Positions 17,618 to 26,386 of a DNA stretch of 64,000 nt are shown here, one piece after another (positions within the stretch are counted from its first letter, which is position 1; the number at the start of each line of letters is the position of its first letter). Source of the DNA: Azospirillum griseum (GTDB taxonomy: Bacteria; Pseudomonadota; Alphaproteobacteria; Azospirillales; Azospirillaceae). The stretch lies in contig NZ_RXMA01000009.1 in NCBI RefSeq assembly GCF_003966125.1, positions 62,001 through 126,000 on the forward strand, given 5' to 3'. The notes beneath the pieces are model-generated. The model was not told the origin of the DNA. It did no database searches and was given only the letters and a program-made list of their open reading frames with translations. Position numbers and translations under genes: made by a program.

Positions 17618-19450
17618 ATGGCGATGTCGGAACGGCGCAGCATGCGCTTTGAGGTGGTGGTCGAGCAGGGCGGAAAGCCGAACATCGACGGCGTGTTCGA
17701 CGACGAAAAGGCCGCGACGGAGCGCGCGGTCTATTTGTTGCGCTTGGCCAAATTTCCCGTGGTTCGCGTTGTCAAGGTCAGTGGATCGGGCAAGGAAGAG
17801 ACGATCTTCCAAAAGTCCTCCTCGGGCGGTGGCAAACTGACGACGATCTCGACCATCGACGACTGCAACCTCTGCACGGATGTTCTTCAGGTTTTTTCGT
17901 TTGAAAGCCGGATGACCCTGCTGCGTCTTCTGCGCGGTTATTGGGACGATCAGGGCGTTATCCCCACCGAACAACTGCACCGCTATTATCCGTTGCGTTA
18001 TTTCGAGCGCGAGGCCCTGCTGTTCAACCCGTCGGTCACACGGTTGGCGGCGCTTCAGGCCCCGATGCTGGGGATCAAGCCCGGCGAACGGTACGACCAG
18101 ATCATCCGTATGTTCACGGCCTTGAAGGATCTGGCGCAGAACTCCGATGTGCTGGCCCCTTACGATCAGGCCCTGGCGCGGGGTGGCATCAGTGGCCTGC
18201 TTGCTGCCTCCATCGACCGGCCGGCGGAGGAGCGTGATCGGATCATCACCCACGCGTTCGGGTCGATGCTGGAACAGCACCGCGAATGGGGGGCGAAGGT
18301 CCAGGCGGTGTTGCGCCTGCACGAGGAGGGCGACGCCGAGAACACCCGGCTGGTTGACGAGTTCCTGGCCGAGATCATCGATGGCCGGGAGCCGATCCGC
18401 GCCTTGATCGGCTACGCGCCCGATCTGGCGTCGGCCCTGTTGGCGTTGCAAGCCACGTTGCGCGGCGACCTGGACGACCGTCTGCCCAACACCGAGGCGC
18501 TGCTGGCCCTGTCGAACGCGGTGGGTGGCGGTGGATTCAAGAATGTGCAGACGGCGCTGCTCAACCGCCTGCGCGGCGGGCTGGAGGGACTGAATCCGCT
18601 GACCCGCACCGGTTCGGCCAGCGACACCAAGGCGTTCCAGGCGATTGTCGACGGCATGATCGTGTTCGACGGTTTCATGGGCGGCCCGGCGATGGCGGAG
18701 GCGCTGACCAAGCGCGGCAAGATCGCCTGGGCGGTGGGGGGCAGCGATCTGTCCTTTGAGGACACCGTGTTGCGGTTGAGCAGCCGGTTCGGCGCGTCGG
18801 CGGGGCGGTTGGGCTTCCTGCTGGATTTGGCCACCAGCGATTTCGGGCGGCGCAAGGTCAGCTTCCTGATCCAGCGGGTGGCCGAAGAGTTCAATCAGAT
18901 CAAGTCCGCCGCCGAATTGGCCGCCCCCGGCGTGCCGATCCAGGATGTGCGTGAAGGGTTGGGGCGGCGGTTGCGCGCCGCCGGGATCCCCCGCGCGCTG
19001 GCCGACGGGCTGATCGCCAAGATCGCCACCATTCCGGACGAACAGCGGTCCCTGTTGCTGCCCTCCCCCCCGCGCCAGTTGGAGACGGTGGACATCCGCA
19101 GCCTGCCCCGGGTGTCGCTGAAAATTTCCGTGACCTATCAGGGCAAGACGGTGATTCTGCCCGATCAGGGAACGGAGGTGGTGATCGGGCGTGCGGCGGA
19201 ATGCGGCATCGTGCTGGACCACGCGTCCGCCTCCCGCCGTCACGTTGCGATCCGGCTGGAGGCGAGCGGCGGGGTGGTGGAGGATCTGAGCCGCAACGGC
19301 ACCCGCCTGCTGGTGGCCGGTGGAAACACCCGCCAATTGACTCAGGGCGAGGTGGTATCCCTGTCGGGCCGGGGGGAGCTGATCATCGGTTCCCTGGATC
19401 TGGGCGAAAGCCCGGCCCGCATCGGGTGGGAGGTTACGACCGGTCGGTGA
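17618..19450 (+). CDS. FHA-domain protein of unknown function
   Basis: A 610-residue soluble protein. Only the C-terminal part, about residues 520-600, is recognised: a forkhead-associated domain with EVVIGRAAECGIVLDH, ASASRRHVAI and EDLSRNGTRLL, supplying the Gly-Arg, Ser-x-x-His and Asn that bind phosphothreonine. The first ~500 residues are mostly helical, with no domain I can name; an N-terminal ~60 residues look like a small alpha/beta unit. It presumably binds a phosphorylated partner, but no Ser/Thr kinase or phosphatase is nearby. ATG at 17618 or 17624 could be the start, both just after GGGGGGCGGG. The 3' end overlaps the convergent phosphopantetheinyl transferase gene by 17 bases. 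Confidence 0.8.
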   Translation: MAMSERRSMRFEVVVEQGGKPNIDGVFDDEKAATERAVYLLRLAKFPVVRVVKVSGSGKEETIFQKSSSGGGKLTTISTIDDCNLCTDVLQVFSFESRMTLLRLLRGYWDDQGVIPTEQLHRYYPLRYFEREALLFNPSVTRLAALQAPMLGIKPGERYDQIIRMFTALKDLAQNSDVLAPYDQALARGGISGLLAASIDRPAEERDRIITHAFGSMLEQHREWGAKVQAVLRLHEEGDAENTRLVDEFLAEIIDGREPIRALIGYAPDLASALLALQATLRGDLDDRLPNTEALLALSNAVGGGGFKNVQTALLNRLRGGLEGLNPLTRTGSASDTKAFQAIVDGMIVFDGFMGGPAMAEALTKRGKIAWAVGGSDLSFEDTVLRLSSRFGASAGRLGFLLDLATSDFGRRKVSFLIQRVAEEFNQIKSAAELAAPGVPIQDVREGLGRRLRAAGIPRALADGLIAKIATIPDEQRSLLLPSPPRQLETVDIRSLPRVSLKISVTYQGKTVILPDQGTEVVIGRAAECGIVLDHASASRRHVAIRLEASGGVVEDLSRNGTRLLVAGGNTRQLTQGEVVSLSGRGELIIGSLDLGESPARIGWEVTTGR

Positions 19451-20192
19451 GCGGCGTCCGGCTGAACAGCCCGTCATCGACCAGTCGGCAGTCCACCCGC
19501 CAGCCGGTCCCCCGCGCGGCCACCGCCGCGATGGTGTCGGGCAGGACCCGGCGGTCGAACAGGGACCAGTCGTCCGGTGGTCCGGCGTCGGCCCGCAGCG
19601 ACTCGTCCACCGCCAGAACCGCCACCGGATCGCCCGGCGTCACCGTGACCGCGAACTGATCGAGCGGCATTGACAGGCCGACCCCAGCGGCCTTGATGAA
19701 CGCCTCCTTGCGGGTCCAGCCCAACAGGAAGCCTTCGTTGCGCTGGTCGGGTGGCAGGGCGTTCAGCGCCGCGCATTCGAGAGGATGGAAGAAGCGGTCG
19801 GAGATGCCGTCGGCGCTTTCGATCGGGCGCAGCCGTTCGATGTCCACCCCGATCCGCCCATCGGCGGCCAGCGCGATGGCCACCGAATCCTCGCTGTCAG
19901 CCAGATTGAAGGACGGCCCGCCCCCGGCCAGCGCCGGTTTGCCGTGCGCGCCATACTCGAATCGCAACCCGGCGGGATCCCGCCCGGTGCAGCGCCCCAA
20001 CACCACCCGCAGCAGCCCCCGGCGCAGGATGAACCGGTTGGTCAGCCGTTCCATCGTGAAGCGTTCGGCCCGATCCAGCTCGTCATGACTCAGCAGCGCG
20101 CGCAGATCGGCCAGCCGCGCGCCCAAACCCCGAAGATCGGCGAACCACACCCGGATGACGCCCGCCGGTAAGCCATACCCATCGTCATGCAT
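19434..20192 (-). CDS. 4'-phosphopantetheinyl transferase, Sfp type
   Basis: Transfers phosphopantetheine from CoA to carrier proteins of fatty acid, polyketide or peptide synthases. Family motifs in order: RFEYGAHGKPAL, FNLADSEDSVAIAL, RIGVDIERLRP (metal-binding Asp/Glu), and WTRKEAFIKAAGVGLSMPL. The 252-residue length is typical of the Sfp/HetI branch. No nonribosomal peptide or polyketide synthase is in the window, so its carrier protein is unknown. ATG at 20192 is preceded by GGGAGG ten bases upstream, and an upstream ATG at 20225 has none. Confidence 0.9.
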   Translation of the reverse strand: MHDDGYGLPAGVIRVWFADLRGLGARLADLRALLSHDELDRAERFTMERLTNRFILRRGLLRVVLGRCTGRDPAGLRFEYGAHGKPALAGGGPSFNLADSEDSVAIALAADGRIGVDIERLRPIESADGISDRFFHPLECAALNALPPDQRNEGFLLGWTRKEAFIKAAGVGLSMPLDQFAVTVTPGDPVAVLAVDESLRADAGPPDDWSLFDRRVLPDTIAAVAARGTGWRVDCRLVDDGLFSRTPLTDRS

Positions 20193-20284
20193 ACGAAGCG
20201 ATCCTCCCTTGGAAATTACCGCCATGGCTCTGAGACCGGATTGGGGTAGTATGCCGCCCTCTTGTCTTGCCGGATTCGGAACAC

Positions 20285-21265
20285 ATGGTTGACACCGCTC
20301 TGCTCGCCCCGCACCTGACCAACGTCCTCGGCGACGCCTTCATCCCGGAGCTTCCCAATCATTACCGTGGGAAGGTGCGGGAAAACTACGATCTTTCCGA
20401 CGGGCGACGGATTCTGATCACCACGGATCGTCTCTCGGCCTTCGATCGCATCCTGACGGCGCTGCCCTTCAAAGGGCAGGTGTTGACCCAGACCGCCCGT
20501 TTCTGGTTCGAAGCGACCAAGGACATCTGCGCCAACCATGTGTTGGAATACCCCGATCCCAACGTGGTGGTGGCCAAGCGTCTGACCATCATGCCGGTGG
20601 AAATCGTTGTGCGGGATTACATGGCGGGCACAACCGGAACCTCCATCTGGTCGATGTACAAGAAGGGCCGTCGCGAAATGTACGGCCACCGCTTCCCGGA
20701 CGGGATGCGCGAGAACCAGCGCCTGCCGACTCCGATCATCACGCCGACGACCAAGGCCTTCGACGCCGGCCACGACGAGGAGCTGACGGCGGCGGAGATC
20801 GTCGGCCAAAATCTGTTGACCCGCGCCCAGTGGGACGAGGTGTCGGACAAGGCGCTGGCCCTGTTCGCGCGTGGCCGTTCCATCGCCGCCGAACGCGGCC
20901 TGATCCTGGTGGACACCAAATACGAGTTCGGCTTTGACGAGGCGGGCAACATCCTGTTGGCCGACGAAATCCACACGCCGGACAGCTCGCGCTACTGGTT
21001 CGCCCGCAGCTACCCCGAACGCTTTGCGGCGGGGGAACGGCCGGAGAGCTTCGACAAGGATTTCGTGCGCAGCTGGGTGACGGCGCGGTGCGATCCCTAC
21101 ACCCAGGACATCCCGACGATTCCCGACGACATCGTGCTTCAGGCCGCGCGGGTCTATATCGAAGCGGCGGAGGCCATCACCGGCCAGCCCTTCGACGTGC
21201 CGATCGAGGTCACGCCGGTGCTGGAGCGCATCCGCGCCAATCTGGCCCCGTATTTCGGAAAGTGA
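20285..21265 (+). CDS. purC: Phosphoribosylaminoimidazole-succinocarboxamide synthase
   Basis: SAICAR synthetase, step 8 of purine synthesis: joins CAIR and aspartate using ATP. The sequence has [10 protein letters not shown] (ATP site), [54 protein letters not shown] and [13 protein letters not shown]. At 326 residues it belongs to the longer eukaryotic-like PurC form rather than the ~240-residue form. The ATG at 20285 is chosen over a TTG at 20267. It stands apart from other pur genes and is closed by a strong terminator. Confidence 0.95.
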   Translation: MVDTALLAPHLTNVLGDAFIPELPNHYRGKVRENYDLSDGRRILITTDRLSAFDRILTALPFKGQVLTQTARFWFEATKDICANHVLEYPDPNVVVAKRLTIMPVEIVVRDYMAGTTGTSIWSMYKKGRREMYGHRFPDGMRENQRLPTPIITPTTKAFDAGHDEELTAAEIVGQNLLTRAQWDEVSDKALALFARGRSIAAERGLILVDTKYEFGFDEAGNILLADEIHTPDSSRYWFARSYPERFAAGERPESFDKDFVRSWVTARCDPYTQDIPTIPDDIVLQAARVYIEAAEAITGQPFDVPIEVTPVLERIRANLAPYFGK

Positions 21266-21269
21266 TCGG

Positions 21270-21299
21270 ACCGGGGGCCGTCCGGCGGCCCCCGGTTTT
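21270..21299 (+). terminator. Rho-independent terminator of purC
   Basis: Perfect 11-bp stem ACCGGGGGCCG / CGGCCCCCGGT with a 5-base loop, ending in TTTT. It starts five bases after the purC stop codon. Confidence 0.9.
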
Positions 21300-21337
21300 C
21301 CCGTCCCCCCGCACGGTCTTGCAACAAGGATCGACCC

Positions 21338-22297
21338 ATGCCGTTGTCCGTTGCCATTCTCGACGATTATCAATCGGTTGCCCGCGATCTCGCCGATTGG
21401 TCGCGCTTGCCCGACGGCTCCAGCCTGACGGTGTTCGAGCAGCCGTTTGCCGATCTCGACGCGGCGGCGGTGGCGCTGGCCCCGTTCGATGTTCTGGTCA
21501 TCATGCGCGAACGCACGCCCTTTCCAGCGGCGTTGATCGAGCGGCTGCCCGCGCTCAAGCTGCTGGTGACGACCGGGGCGCGCAACAACGCCATCGATTT
21601 GAAGGCGTGCGCGGCGCGTGGCATCCCGGTCAGCGGGACCGCCATGGTCGGCACCCCCACGGCGGAACTGACCTGGGGCCTGATCCTGGCGCTGGCCAAG
21701 CGGATCACGGTGGAGGAGCAGGCCCTGCGCGCCGGGCGTTGGCAAACCGGCATCACCGACGGGTTGGCCGGGCGGCGGCTGGGTCTGGTCGGCCTGGGCA
21801 AGCTGGGCACGCAGGTGGCGAAGGTCGGCCAGGCCTTTGGCATGGAGGTCGCGGCCTGGAGTCCCAATCTGACCGACGAACGGGCGGCGGCGGCGGGCGT
21901 GACCCGGCTGGACAAGGCGGAGCTGTTCGCCAGCGCCGACGTGGTCAGCGTGCATCTGGTGTTGAGCGATCGGTCGCGCGGGGTGGTCGATGCGGACTCC
22001 ATCGCGCGGATGAAGCCGACGGCGTTGCTCATCAACACCTCGCGCGCCGGGCTGGTGGACGAGGCGGCGTTGATGGCCGCGCTGCGCGACCGGCGAATCG
22101 GCGGTGCGGGCATTGATGTGTTCCCGGTCGAACCCTTGCCCGCCGACAGCCCGTGGCGGGATCTTCCCAACACGGTGCTGACTCCCCATCTGGGCTATGT
22201 GACGCGGCAGAATTACGCGGTGTTCTATCGCGACGCCCTGGACGACATCCTGGCGTGGCAGCAGGGAGCGCCGATCCGGCTTCTGTCCGCCGCTTGA
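21338..22297 (+). CDS. D-2-hydroxyacid dehydrogenase family protein
   Basis: NAD(P)-dependent dehydrogenase of the phosphoglycerate-dehydrogenase superfamily. At 319 residues it has the catalytic-domain TTGARNNAIDL, the Rossmann motif LGLVGLGKLGTQVA, the catalytic NTSRAGLVDE (Arg), VFPVEPLP (Glu) and TPHLGYVT (His). The substrate is not clear: the short N-terminal domain and lack of an ACT domain argue against SerA; glyoxylate/hydroxypyruvate reductases are possible. It has its own short leader after the purC terminator, and the PAP2 gene follows 20 bases later, probably co-transcribed. Confidence 0.88.
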   Translation: MPLSVAILDDYQSVARDLADWSRLPDGSSLTVFEQPFADLDAAAVALAPFDVLVIMRERTPFPAALIERLPALKLLVTTGARNNAIDLKACAARGIPVSGTAMVGTPTAELTWGLILALAKRITVEEQALRAGRWQTGITDGLAGRRLGLVGLGKLGTQVAKVGQAFGMEVAAWSPNLTDERAAAAGVTRLDKAELFASADVVSVHLVLSDRSRGVVDADSIARMKPTALLINTSRAGLVDEAALMAALRDRRIGGAGIDVFPVEPLPADSPWRDLPNTVLTPHLGYVTRQNYAVFYRDALDDILAWQQGAPIRLLSAA

Positions 22298-22317
22298 CGG
22301 AGACGCGGGAGAGCGCT

Positions 22318-23028
22318 GTGCGGTTTGGAACGGGTCGGTTGTTGGTGGTTGCGGCGGTGGCCGCCGGGTTTTCCCTGGCGTTCCTCGGCGTGATGGCCCT
22401 GGTGCTGACCGGGGCGGCGGCGGGTTTCGACCGCGCGGTCCTGCTGGCGCTGCGCGACCCGCTCGATCCCGACCAGCCCGGCGGCCCCTGGTGGCTGGCG
22501 CGGATGGCGCGGGATCTGACCGCGCTGGGCAGCGTGACGGTGCTGGGTCTCATCACCCTGTTGGCCTTTGGCGCGCTGCTGGTGATGCGGCGCTGGATGG
22601 CGGCGCTGTCCCTGTTGCTGGCGGTGGGCGGCGGCACGGCGGTCAGCTCCACACTGAAGGCGTTGATCGGGCGGGCGCGGCCCGATCTGGTTCCCCATGG
22701 CGACGCGGTGTTGAGCGCCAGCTTTCCCAGCGGCCACGCCATGCTGTCGATGGTGGTCGGCCTGGCGGTGGGGGCGCTGCTGGCCCACGAGGTCGCCGAC
22801 CGCCGCTTGCGGGTCTATGTGATGGCGGTGGTGCTGGGGCTGAGCCTGACCATCGGGGTGAGCCGGGTCTATCTGGGTGTGCATTGGCCGACCGATGTGC
22901 TGGCGGGCTGGCTGGTTGGCGGCGCTTGGGCGGCGCTGTGCTGGTGCGTTGCGGACGAGCGCATCGCTTTGGTCGGTCGACATAAGACGGTGGCGGCGTC
23001 CCGCTCCGTCGCGGGTGATCCGGCATAA
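22318..23028 (+). CDS. PAP2-family membrane phosphatase
   Basis: Integral-membrane lipid phosphatase of 236 residues with about six helices. The three phosphatase motifs are present: KALIGRARPDL, SFPSGHAMLS (catalytic His) and SRVYLGVHWPTDVLAG. It could act on phosphatidic acid, undecaprenyl pyrophosphate or phosphatidylglycerophosphate; none can be chosen from sequence. The start is GTG at 22318 with GGGAGA six bases upstream, only 20 bases after the dehydrogenase stop. Confidence 0.88.
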   Translation: MRFGTGRLLVVAAVAAGFSLAFLGVMALVLTGAAAGFDRAVLLALRDPLDPDQPGGPWWLARMARDLTALGSVTVLGLITLLAFGALLVMRRWMAALSLLLAVGGGTAVSSTLKALIGRARPDLVPHGDAVLSASFPSGHAMLSMVVGLAVGALLAHEVADRRLRVYVMAVVLGLSLTIGVSRVYLGVHWPTDVLAGWLVGGAWAALCWCVADERIALVGRHKTVAASRSVAGDPA

Positions 23029-23067
23029 CGGTTATGCGATGCCGTTGCACACTGCGGGGTTGAACCG

Positions 23068-23679
23068 GTGGCGGCGCTCGCGGATAGTGCGCGCTCCTTC
23101 CCCCAATCCGATTCAAGCCCGGTGATGGCCGACCGTTCCCTGGACAGCGCGACTTTGGACGCCATCGGCGTGTTGGCCCGCGCGGTGGAGCAGGAGCGGG
23201 AGCCGGGCAAGATCGATTTCCTGCTGCTGAACGACGCCTTGCGCCGGGCCGGTGACAGCGGCAATCATGCCGATCTGGCCGAAGCGGCCCGCGTCTTCCA
23301 TCGGTTGGATGGGGCCACCCGCGCCCGCATCGTCGCCCGCGCAACGGCGGAGGCCCACGCGCTGGCCGGTCGTGGCGAGGCGGCGCGTGAGGCGGTGACG
23401 GTGGAGGCGCCGGGCGCATTGTCGCCCGCCCCCGGTCTGTCGGCCAGCCGACCCGATGGAGCCGCGCCACGCCCGGCCAAGCGGTCGGTCGGATCGAGCT
23501 TTTTGGCCGCGCTCAACGGGTTTCGTCCGGGGCGGGCCAAGGCGGACAGCCGCGATGCGGCCAAGGGGCGGTTGATGGCGGCGGTGGAAACGCAGCGCGC
23601 CCTGCCGGTGATGGGTCTGGACGAGGTGATCGAGGGGGGCGGGCTGCGCCCCGGCCAACCGTTGCCACGGTCGGCGTGA
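23068..23679 (+). CDS. Hypothetical protein, Ala/Arg-rich
   Basis: Not recognised. About 203 residues (GTG start at 23068) or 184 (ATG at 23125); neither start has a strong ribosome binding site. The N-terminal ~110 residues look helical, with LDAIGVLARAVEQE and LNDALRRAGDSGNHADLAEAAR; the middle is Pro/Ala-rich and disordered; the C-terminus ends with short hydrophobic stretches. No signal peptide or membrane helix. Coding is supported by the high third-position GC and lack of a better frame. It lies between PAP2 and another unknown gene on the same strand. Confidence 0.55.
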   Translation: MAALADSARSFPQSDSSPVMADRSLDSATLDAIGVLARAVEQEREPGKIDFLLLNDALRRAGDSGNHADLAEAARVFHRLDGATRARIVARATAEAHALAGRGEAAREAVTVEAPGALSPAPGLSASRPDGAAPRPAKRSVGSSFLAALNGFRPGRAKADSRDAAKGRLMAAVETQRALPVMGLDEVIEGGGLRPGQPLPRSA

Positions 23680-23690
23680 GTGTTGTTGGA

Positions 23691-23738
23691 ACAGATTTTT
23701 TCAGGCACAGATTTTTTCAGGCACAGACTTTTCCAGGC
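23691..23738 (+). repeat. Three tandem copies of a 16-bp unit
   Basis: The unit ACAGATTTTTTCAGGC occurs twice exactly (23691-23706, 23707-23722), and once more with two changes (23723-23738). The T-runs contrast with the GC-rich surroundings. The array sits between two unknown genes, ending 12 bases before the TTG start of the second. Confidence 0.85.
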
Positions 23739-23750
23739 AGGGAGCCGCTT

Positions 23751-24155
23751 TTGACCGAGAGCACCATCACCGCCGCCAGCTTCCAGGTTGGCGACCGCGT
23801 CACCATCCACACCAGCCAGTCCGGGCCGCAGAGCATCGCGGTGGTGGAGCGTTACACCCACGACAAGCGTTGCATGGTCCTGTCCGACGGGTCGGAGTGG
23901 AAAGCCGATGGACGGCGGCAGTGGGCGTTTCGCGGCAGCTTCTACAAGGGGCCGGTGGTCCGCCCTTGCCTGCCGGAGGATGAGGAGCATGTCGGCAAGC
24001 GCCGCGCCATCGGCGCGTTGCGCAAATTCGCCGATGGTCTCAGTCTGGAATCGCCGTTGTCGGGCGATGCGCTGCGCCGGATTCTGGACGTCATCGCCCA
24101 TGAAACCGCTCAAGCCCAGTCAAGCACCGCAAACAAGGTTGATACAGGCCGGTGA
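23751..24155 (+). CDS. Hypothetical protein with possible SH3-like N-terminus
   Basis: Not recognised. A 134-residue soluble protein starting at TTG 23751 (AGGGAG upstream). Residues 10-60 read like a small beta-barrel: FQVGDRVTIHTSQSGPQS, VVERYTHDKRCMVLSDGSEW. The rest is helical (AIGALRKFADGLSLE, GDALRRILDVIAHE). An upstream start at 23676 would read through the tandem repeats and looks unlikely. The function is unknown; neighbours give no clear hint. Confidence 0.6.
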   Translation: MTESTITAASFQVGDRVTIHTSQSGPQSIAVVERYTHDKRCMVLSDGSEWKADGRRQWAFRGSFYKGPVVRPCLPEDEEHVGKRRAIGALRKFADGLSLESPLSGDALRRILDVIAHETAQAQSSTANKVDTGR

Positions 24156-24201
24156 ACGGCCATTGATGTGGAATGGAAGCGGAATGGGGGTGCAAAATCG
24201 G

Positions 24202-24804
24202 TCAGACCGTGACCGACACCCTCCCGCTCGAACCACCACCACCGGACGCCGCTGCGAAGGATGGCAAAGCGCTGTTGCCGGTTGAGCTGAAACCGGACGC
24301 CGGGGCGGTGGTCGTGCCGCTGGTCGCGCTGAACACGCCACTGCTGCCTGTTGCGCCGCTGCTTGCGAAGCCGGTCAACCCGCCGCTGTCGGTGGTCGAC
24401 GCCCTGCCGCTGGTCCCGGCCCCCGACACGCTCGGGGTGTCAGCGCTGCCGGTTTGGCTGGTTGATGGGCTACCGGTTTGCGCGACGCTGTCGGTGGAGG
24501 TCAAACGGCTGGCGGTGCGGCGGTATTCCTCCACCACGCGCTGAGAGGGGATTTGATCCTGCGTTGCGCCGGTGTCAACGTCGCGGAACAGCAGCACCGC
24601 CACGCGGGCGCTTTGATCGTAGCGCAGGAACGGGCTGATGTAGCCACCGACGCCGGTCGAGGCTTTCTTGTCCGATGTGGATTCGGAGGGCGCAACGCTG
24701 GACGAGGTGGTCTCGTCGGTTGTTTGGCTGTTGGCAACGCCTTGGGGTGTGGTGAACGCCGTTGGGCGAGTCACCACAGCGGCGGAAACGGAACCGATGC
24801 CCAT
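24202..24804 (-). CDS. Ser/Thr/Gly-rich protein with FlaG-like motif
   Basis: 200 residues. Residues ~53-97 contain YISPFLRYDQSARVAVLLF followed by RDVDTGATQDQIPSQRVVEEY, which resembles the FlaG pattern (residue run, D-x-x-TG, x-QIPS-x-x-V). Both flanks are low-complexity Ser/Thr/Gly, and the protein ends GRVSVTV. No signal peptide. FlaG-like proteins are linked to flagellar filament length, but this is only a motif resemblance, and no flagellar gene is in the window. It is followed downstream in the same orientation as the next small gene, which is also Ser/Thr-rich. Confidence 0.6.
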   Translation of the reverse strand: MGIGSVSAAVVTRPTAFTTPQGVANSQTTDETTSSSVAPSESTSDKKASTGVGGYISPFLRYDQSARVAVLLFRDVDTGATQDQIPSQRVVEEYRRTASRLTSTDSVAQTGSPSTSQTGSADTPSVSGAGTSGRASTTDSGGLTGFASSGATGSSGVFSATSGTTTAPASGFSSTGNSALPSFAAASGGGGSSGRVSVTV

Positions 24805-24916
24805 GGTTGCCTCCCCGTCTGGCTGTGTTGCGTGACCACGGAACGCCGTGGCAAGGCTCCGATGCGGACCGGACGATGGCGGGCGCGCATGCCCGCCGGG
24901 CGTCCAGCCGGTTCGG

Positions 24917-25141
24917 TCACACCGAGATGTTCAGATTTTGCCCACGCGTCGGCGTGGTGTTGCCGCCCGACGTGCTTTGCGTGGTGTTCTGCGCTTCCTG
25001 CTGTCGGCGGGTGCGCTCGGTCTCGTCTTCCTGCGCGGTTTCCGCCGGTGCGGTGGACCGTTGCGCGGCGGTCGGCCCGCTGCTCAACGGGGTGGTGTAA
25101 GGCTGGTAGCTGCCATACCCGCCGATGCTGCTGACGCCCAT
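24917..25141 (-). CDS. Small Ser/Thr/Gln-rich hypothetical protein
   Basis: 74 residues starting MGVSSIGGYGSYQ, with GAGGAG about eight bases upstream, a better start than an upstream one at 25264. Middle part is charged and Gln-rich (ETAQEDETERTRRQQEAQ); the C-terminus reads GGNTTPTRGQNLNISV. Its opening MG-x-S-x and its C-terminal -ISV resemble the ends of the next gene's product (MGIGSVS... ...VSVTV), so the two may be related and co-transcribed. Function unknown. Confidence 0.55.
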   Translation of the reverse strand: MGVSSIGGYGSYQPYTTPLSSGPTAAQRSTAPAETAQEDETERTRRQQEAQNTTQSTSGGNTTPTRGQNLNISV

Positions 25142-25291
25142 GATCGACTCCTCTGGCCGCTGCTGTGGCGACCTTGTGAACCCTTGATAGGCAAATTTTG
25201 CCTCAAGCCGAGGGGAATAGCCACTGAAATCGACTCCCGGAACGCCCGTGCAGTCTCTTGTCAATGAACAAATCGCGCAATGGACAAGAAA

Positions 25292-26296
25292 TTACATGTC
25301 CTTTTCCGTGAATATTTCAACCCCGTTCAGGATTGGTTCGGGCGCCCGTGCGTCCGCTCGCCACAAGGCCGCTTCGACCGCCAGCGACCAAAAGCCTTCC
25401 ATTGCTTTGCTTTGCCGGGCGCGGTGGCGCACCAGACGGATTTGCAGTGGGACGGCCCACGCGCTCTCGCCCGCCGCCACCAGACGTCCTCGCGCCAGAT
25501 CCTCGGCGATCAGGCTTTCCGGCAACCAGGCAACCCCGCGCCCGTCGCGGGCCAGGGTCCGCAAAATCGGGGTGGTCGGGGCGGTGAACACGGTGTTGAG
25601 CCACAGGGGCGTGATTGGGGTTGACCCGGAGTCCGGCGGCGGGGCGGCGTTGCGGACCGCCTCCAAAATCCGCCCCAGACCCGACTCGCGGCTGTAGGAC
25701 AGGGCGGGAAGGGGCGACTCGGGGCGGCCAGGCAAGGGGTGGCGGGGTTGCCCCTCGGCATCGGGCGCGCAGACCGGCAGCAGGCGGTCGGTCCCCACCA
25801 GAATGGATTGCAGCGCGTCGCCGCTCTGGCGTGGGCGCGGCGTTGCGGGGTGGGCGTGGCACAGCAGGAACTGCACCCGCCCGCTCAACAGCGCCTGTTC
25901 ACCGGCCTCCAACCCGTCGGAGGTCAGCGAAACGGAGCCAAGCCGCCCCTTCTGCTCCAACCCGCGCAGCCAGGACGGAAAGACGGTGAGCGCCAAAGCC
26001 GGGGTAGTGGCGAAACGCAGGGCGGTGGCATCGGCCTGGGCGACGGCGCGCGTCTCCTCCCGCCCTTGCAGCAGGCGGCGCAAGACTTCTTCGGCCACCG
26101 GACGGAATCGGCGTCCGGCGTCGGTCAGGGTGAACGTGCCGTCCTCCCGCTCGAACAGCGGCGCGCCGACCCAATCCTCCAACGCGCGCAGGCGTCGGGC
26201 CAGCGCGTCGGGCGTCAGGTGCCGGGCGTCCGCTGCGCGCGGCAGGCCGCCGCCGTCGATCACCGCCAGAAAATCGTCAAGCCATGACAGATCCAT
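25292..26296 (-). CDS. LysR-family transcriptional regulator
   Basis: 334 residues. The N-terminal winged helix-turn-helix (residues 1-60) reads LDDFLAVIDGGGLPRAADAR and LARRLRALEDWVGAPLFERE, followed by the linker helix and a periplasmic-binding-protein-like effector domain. The HTH differs somewhat from the usual LysR pattern (GGLPRAADARHLTPDAL in place of GSFTRAAERLHVSQPAV). The target is unknown; genes on both sides (unknown small genes, gsp genes) are on the same strand, so no divergent partner marks the regulated promoter. Confidence 0.85.
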   Translation of the reverse strand: MDLSWLDDFLAVIDGGGLPRAADARHLTPDALARRLRALEDWVGAPLFEREDGTFTLTDAGRRFRPVAEEVLRRLLQGREETRAVAQADATALRFATTPALALTVFPSWLRGLEQKGRLGSVSLTSDGLEAGEQALLSGRVQFLLCHAHPATPRPRQSGDALQSILVGTDRLLPVCAPDAEGQPRHPLPGRPESPLPALSYSRESGLGRILEAVRNAAPPPDSGSTPITPLWLNTVFTAPTTPILRTLARDGRGVAWLPESLIAEDLARGRLVAAGESAWAVPLQIRLVRHRARQSKAMEGFWSLAVEAALWRADARAPEPILNGVEIFTEKDM

Positions 26297-26386
26297 CGTC
26301 CCGCCGGTCTTGCTGCAACGCGGCGGCAACTCTGGCACCGGCGGACCGATCCCGTCCATCCCCGCGTTGAACAGGTCCGCCGCGCG

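Noticed and set aside
24151..24162. Small hairpin GGCCG/CGGCC at the end of the gene at 23751
   Set aside because: Only five base pairs, spans the stop codon, no T-run; not enough for a terminator.
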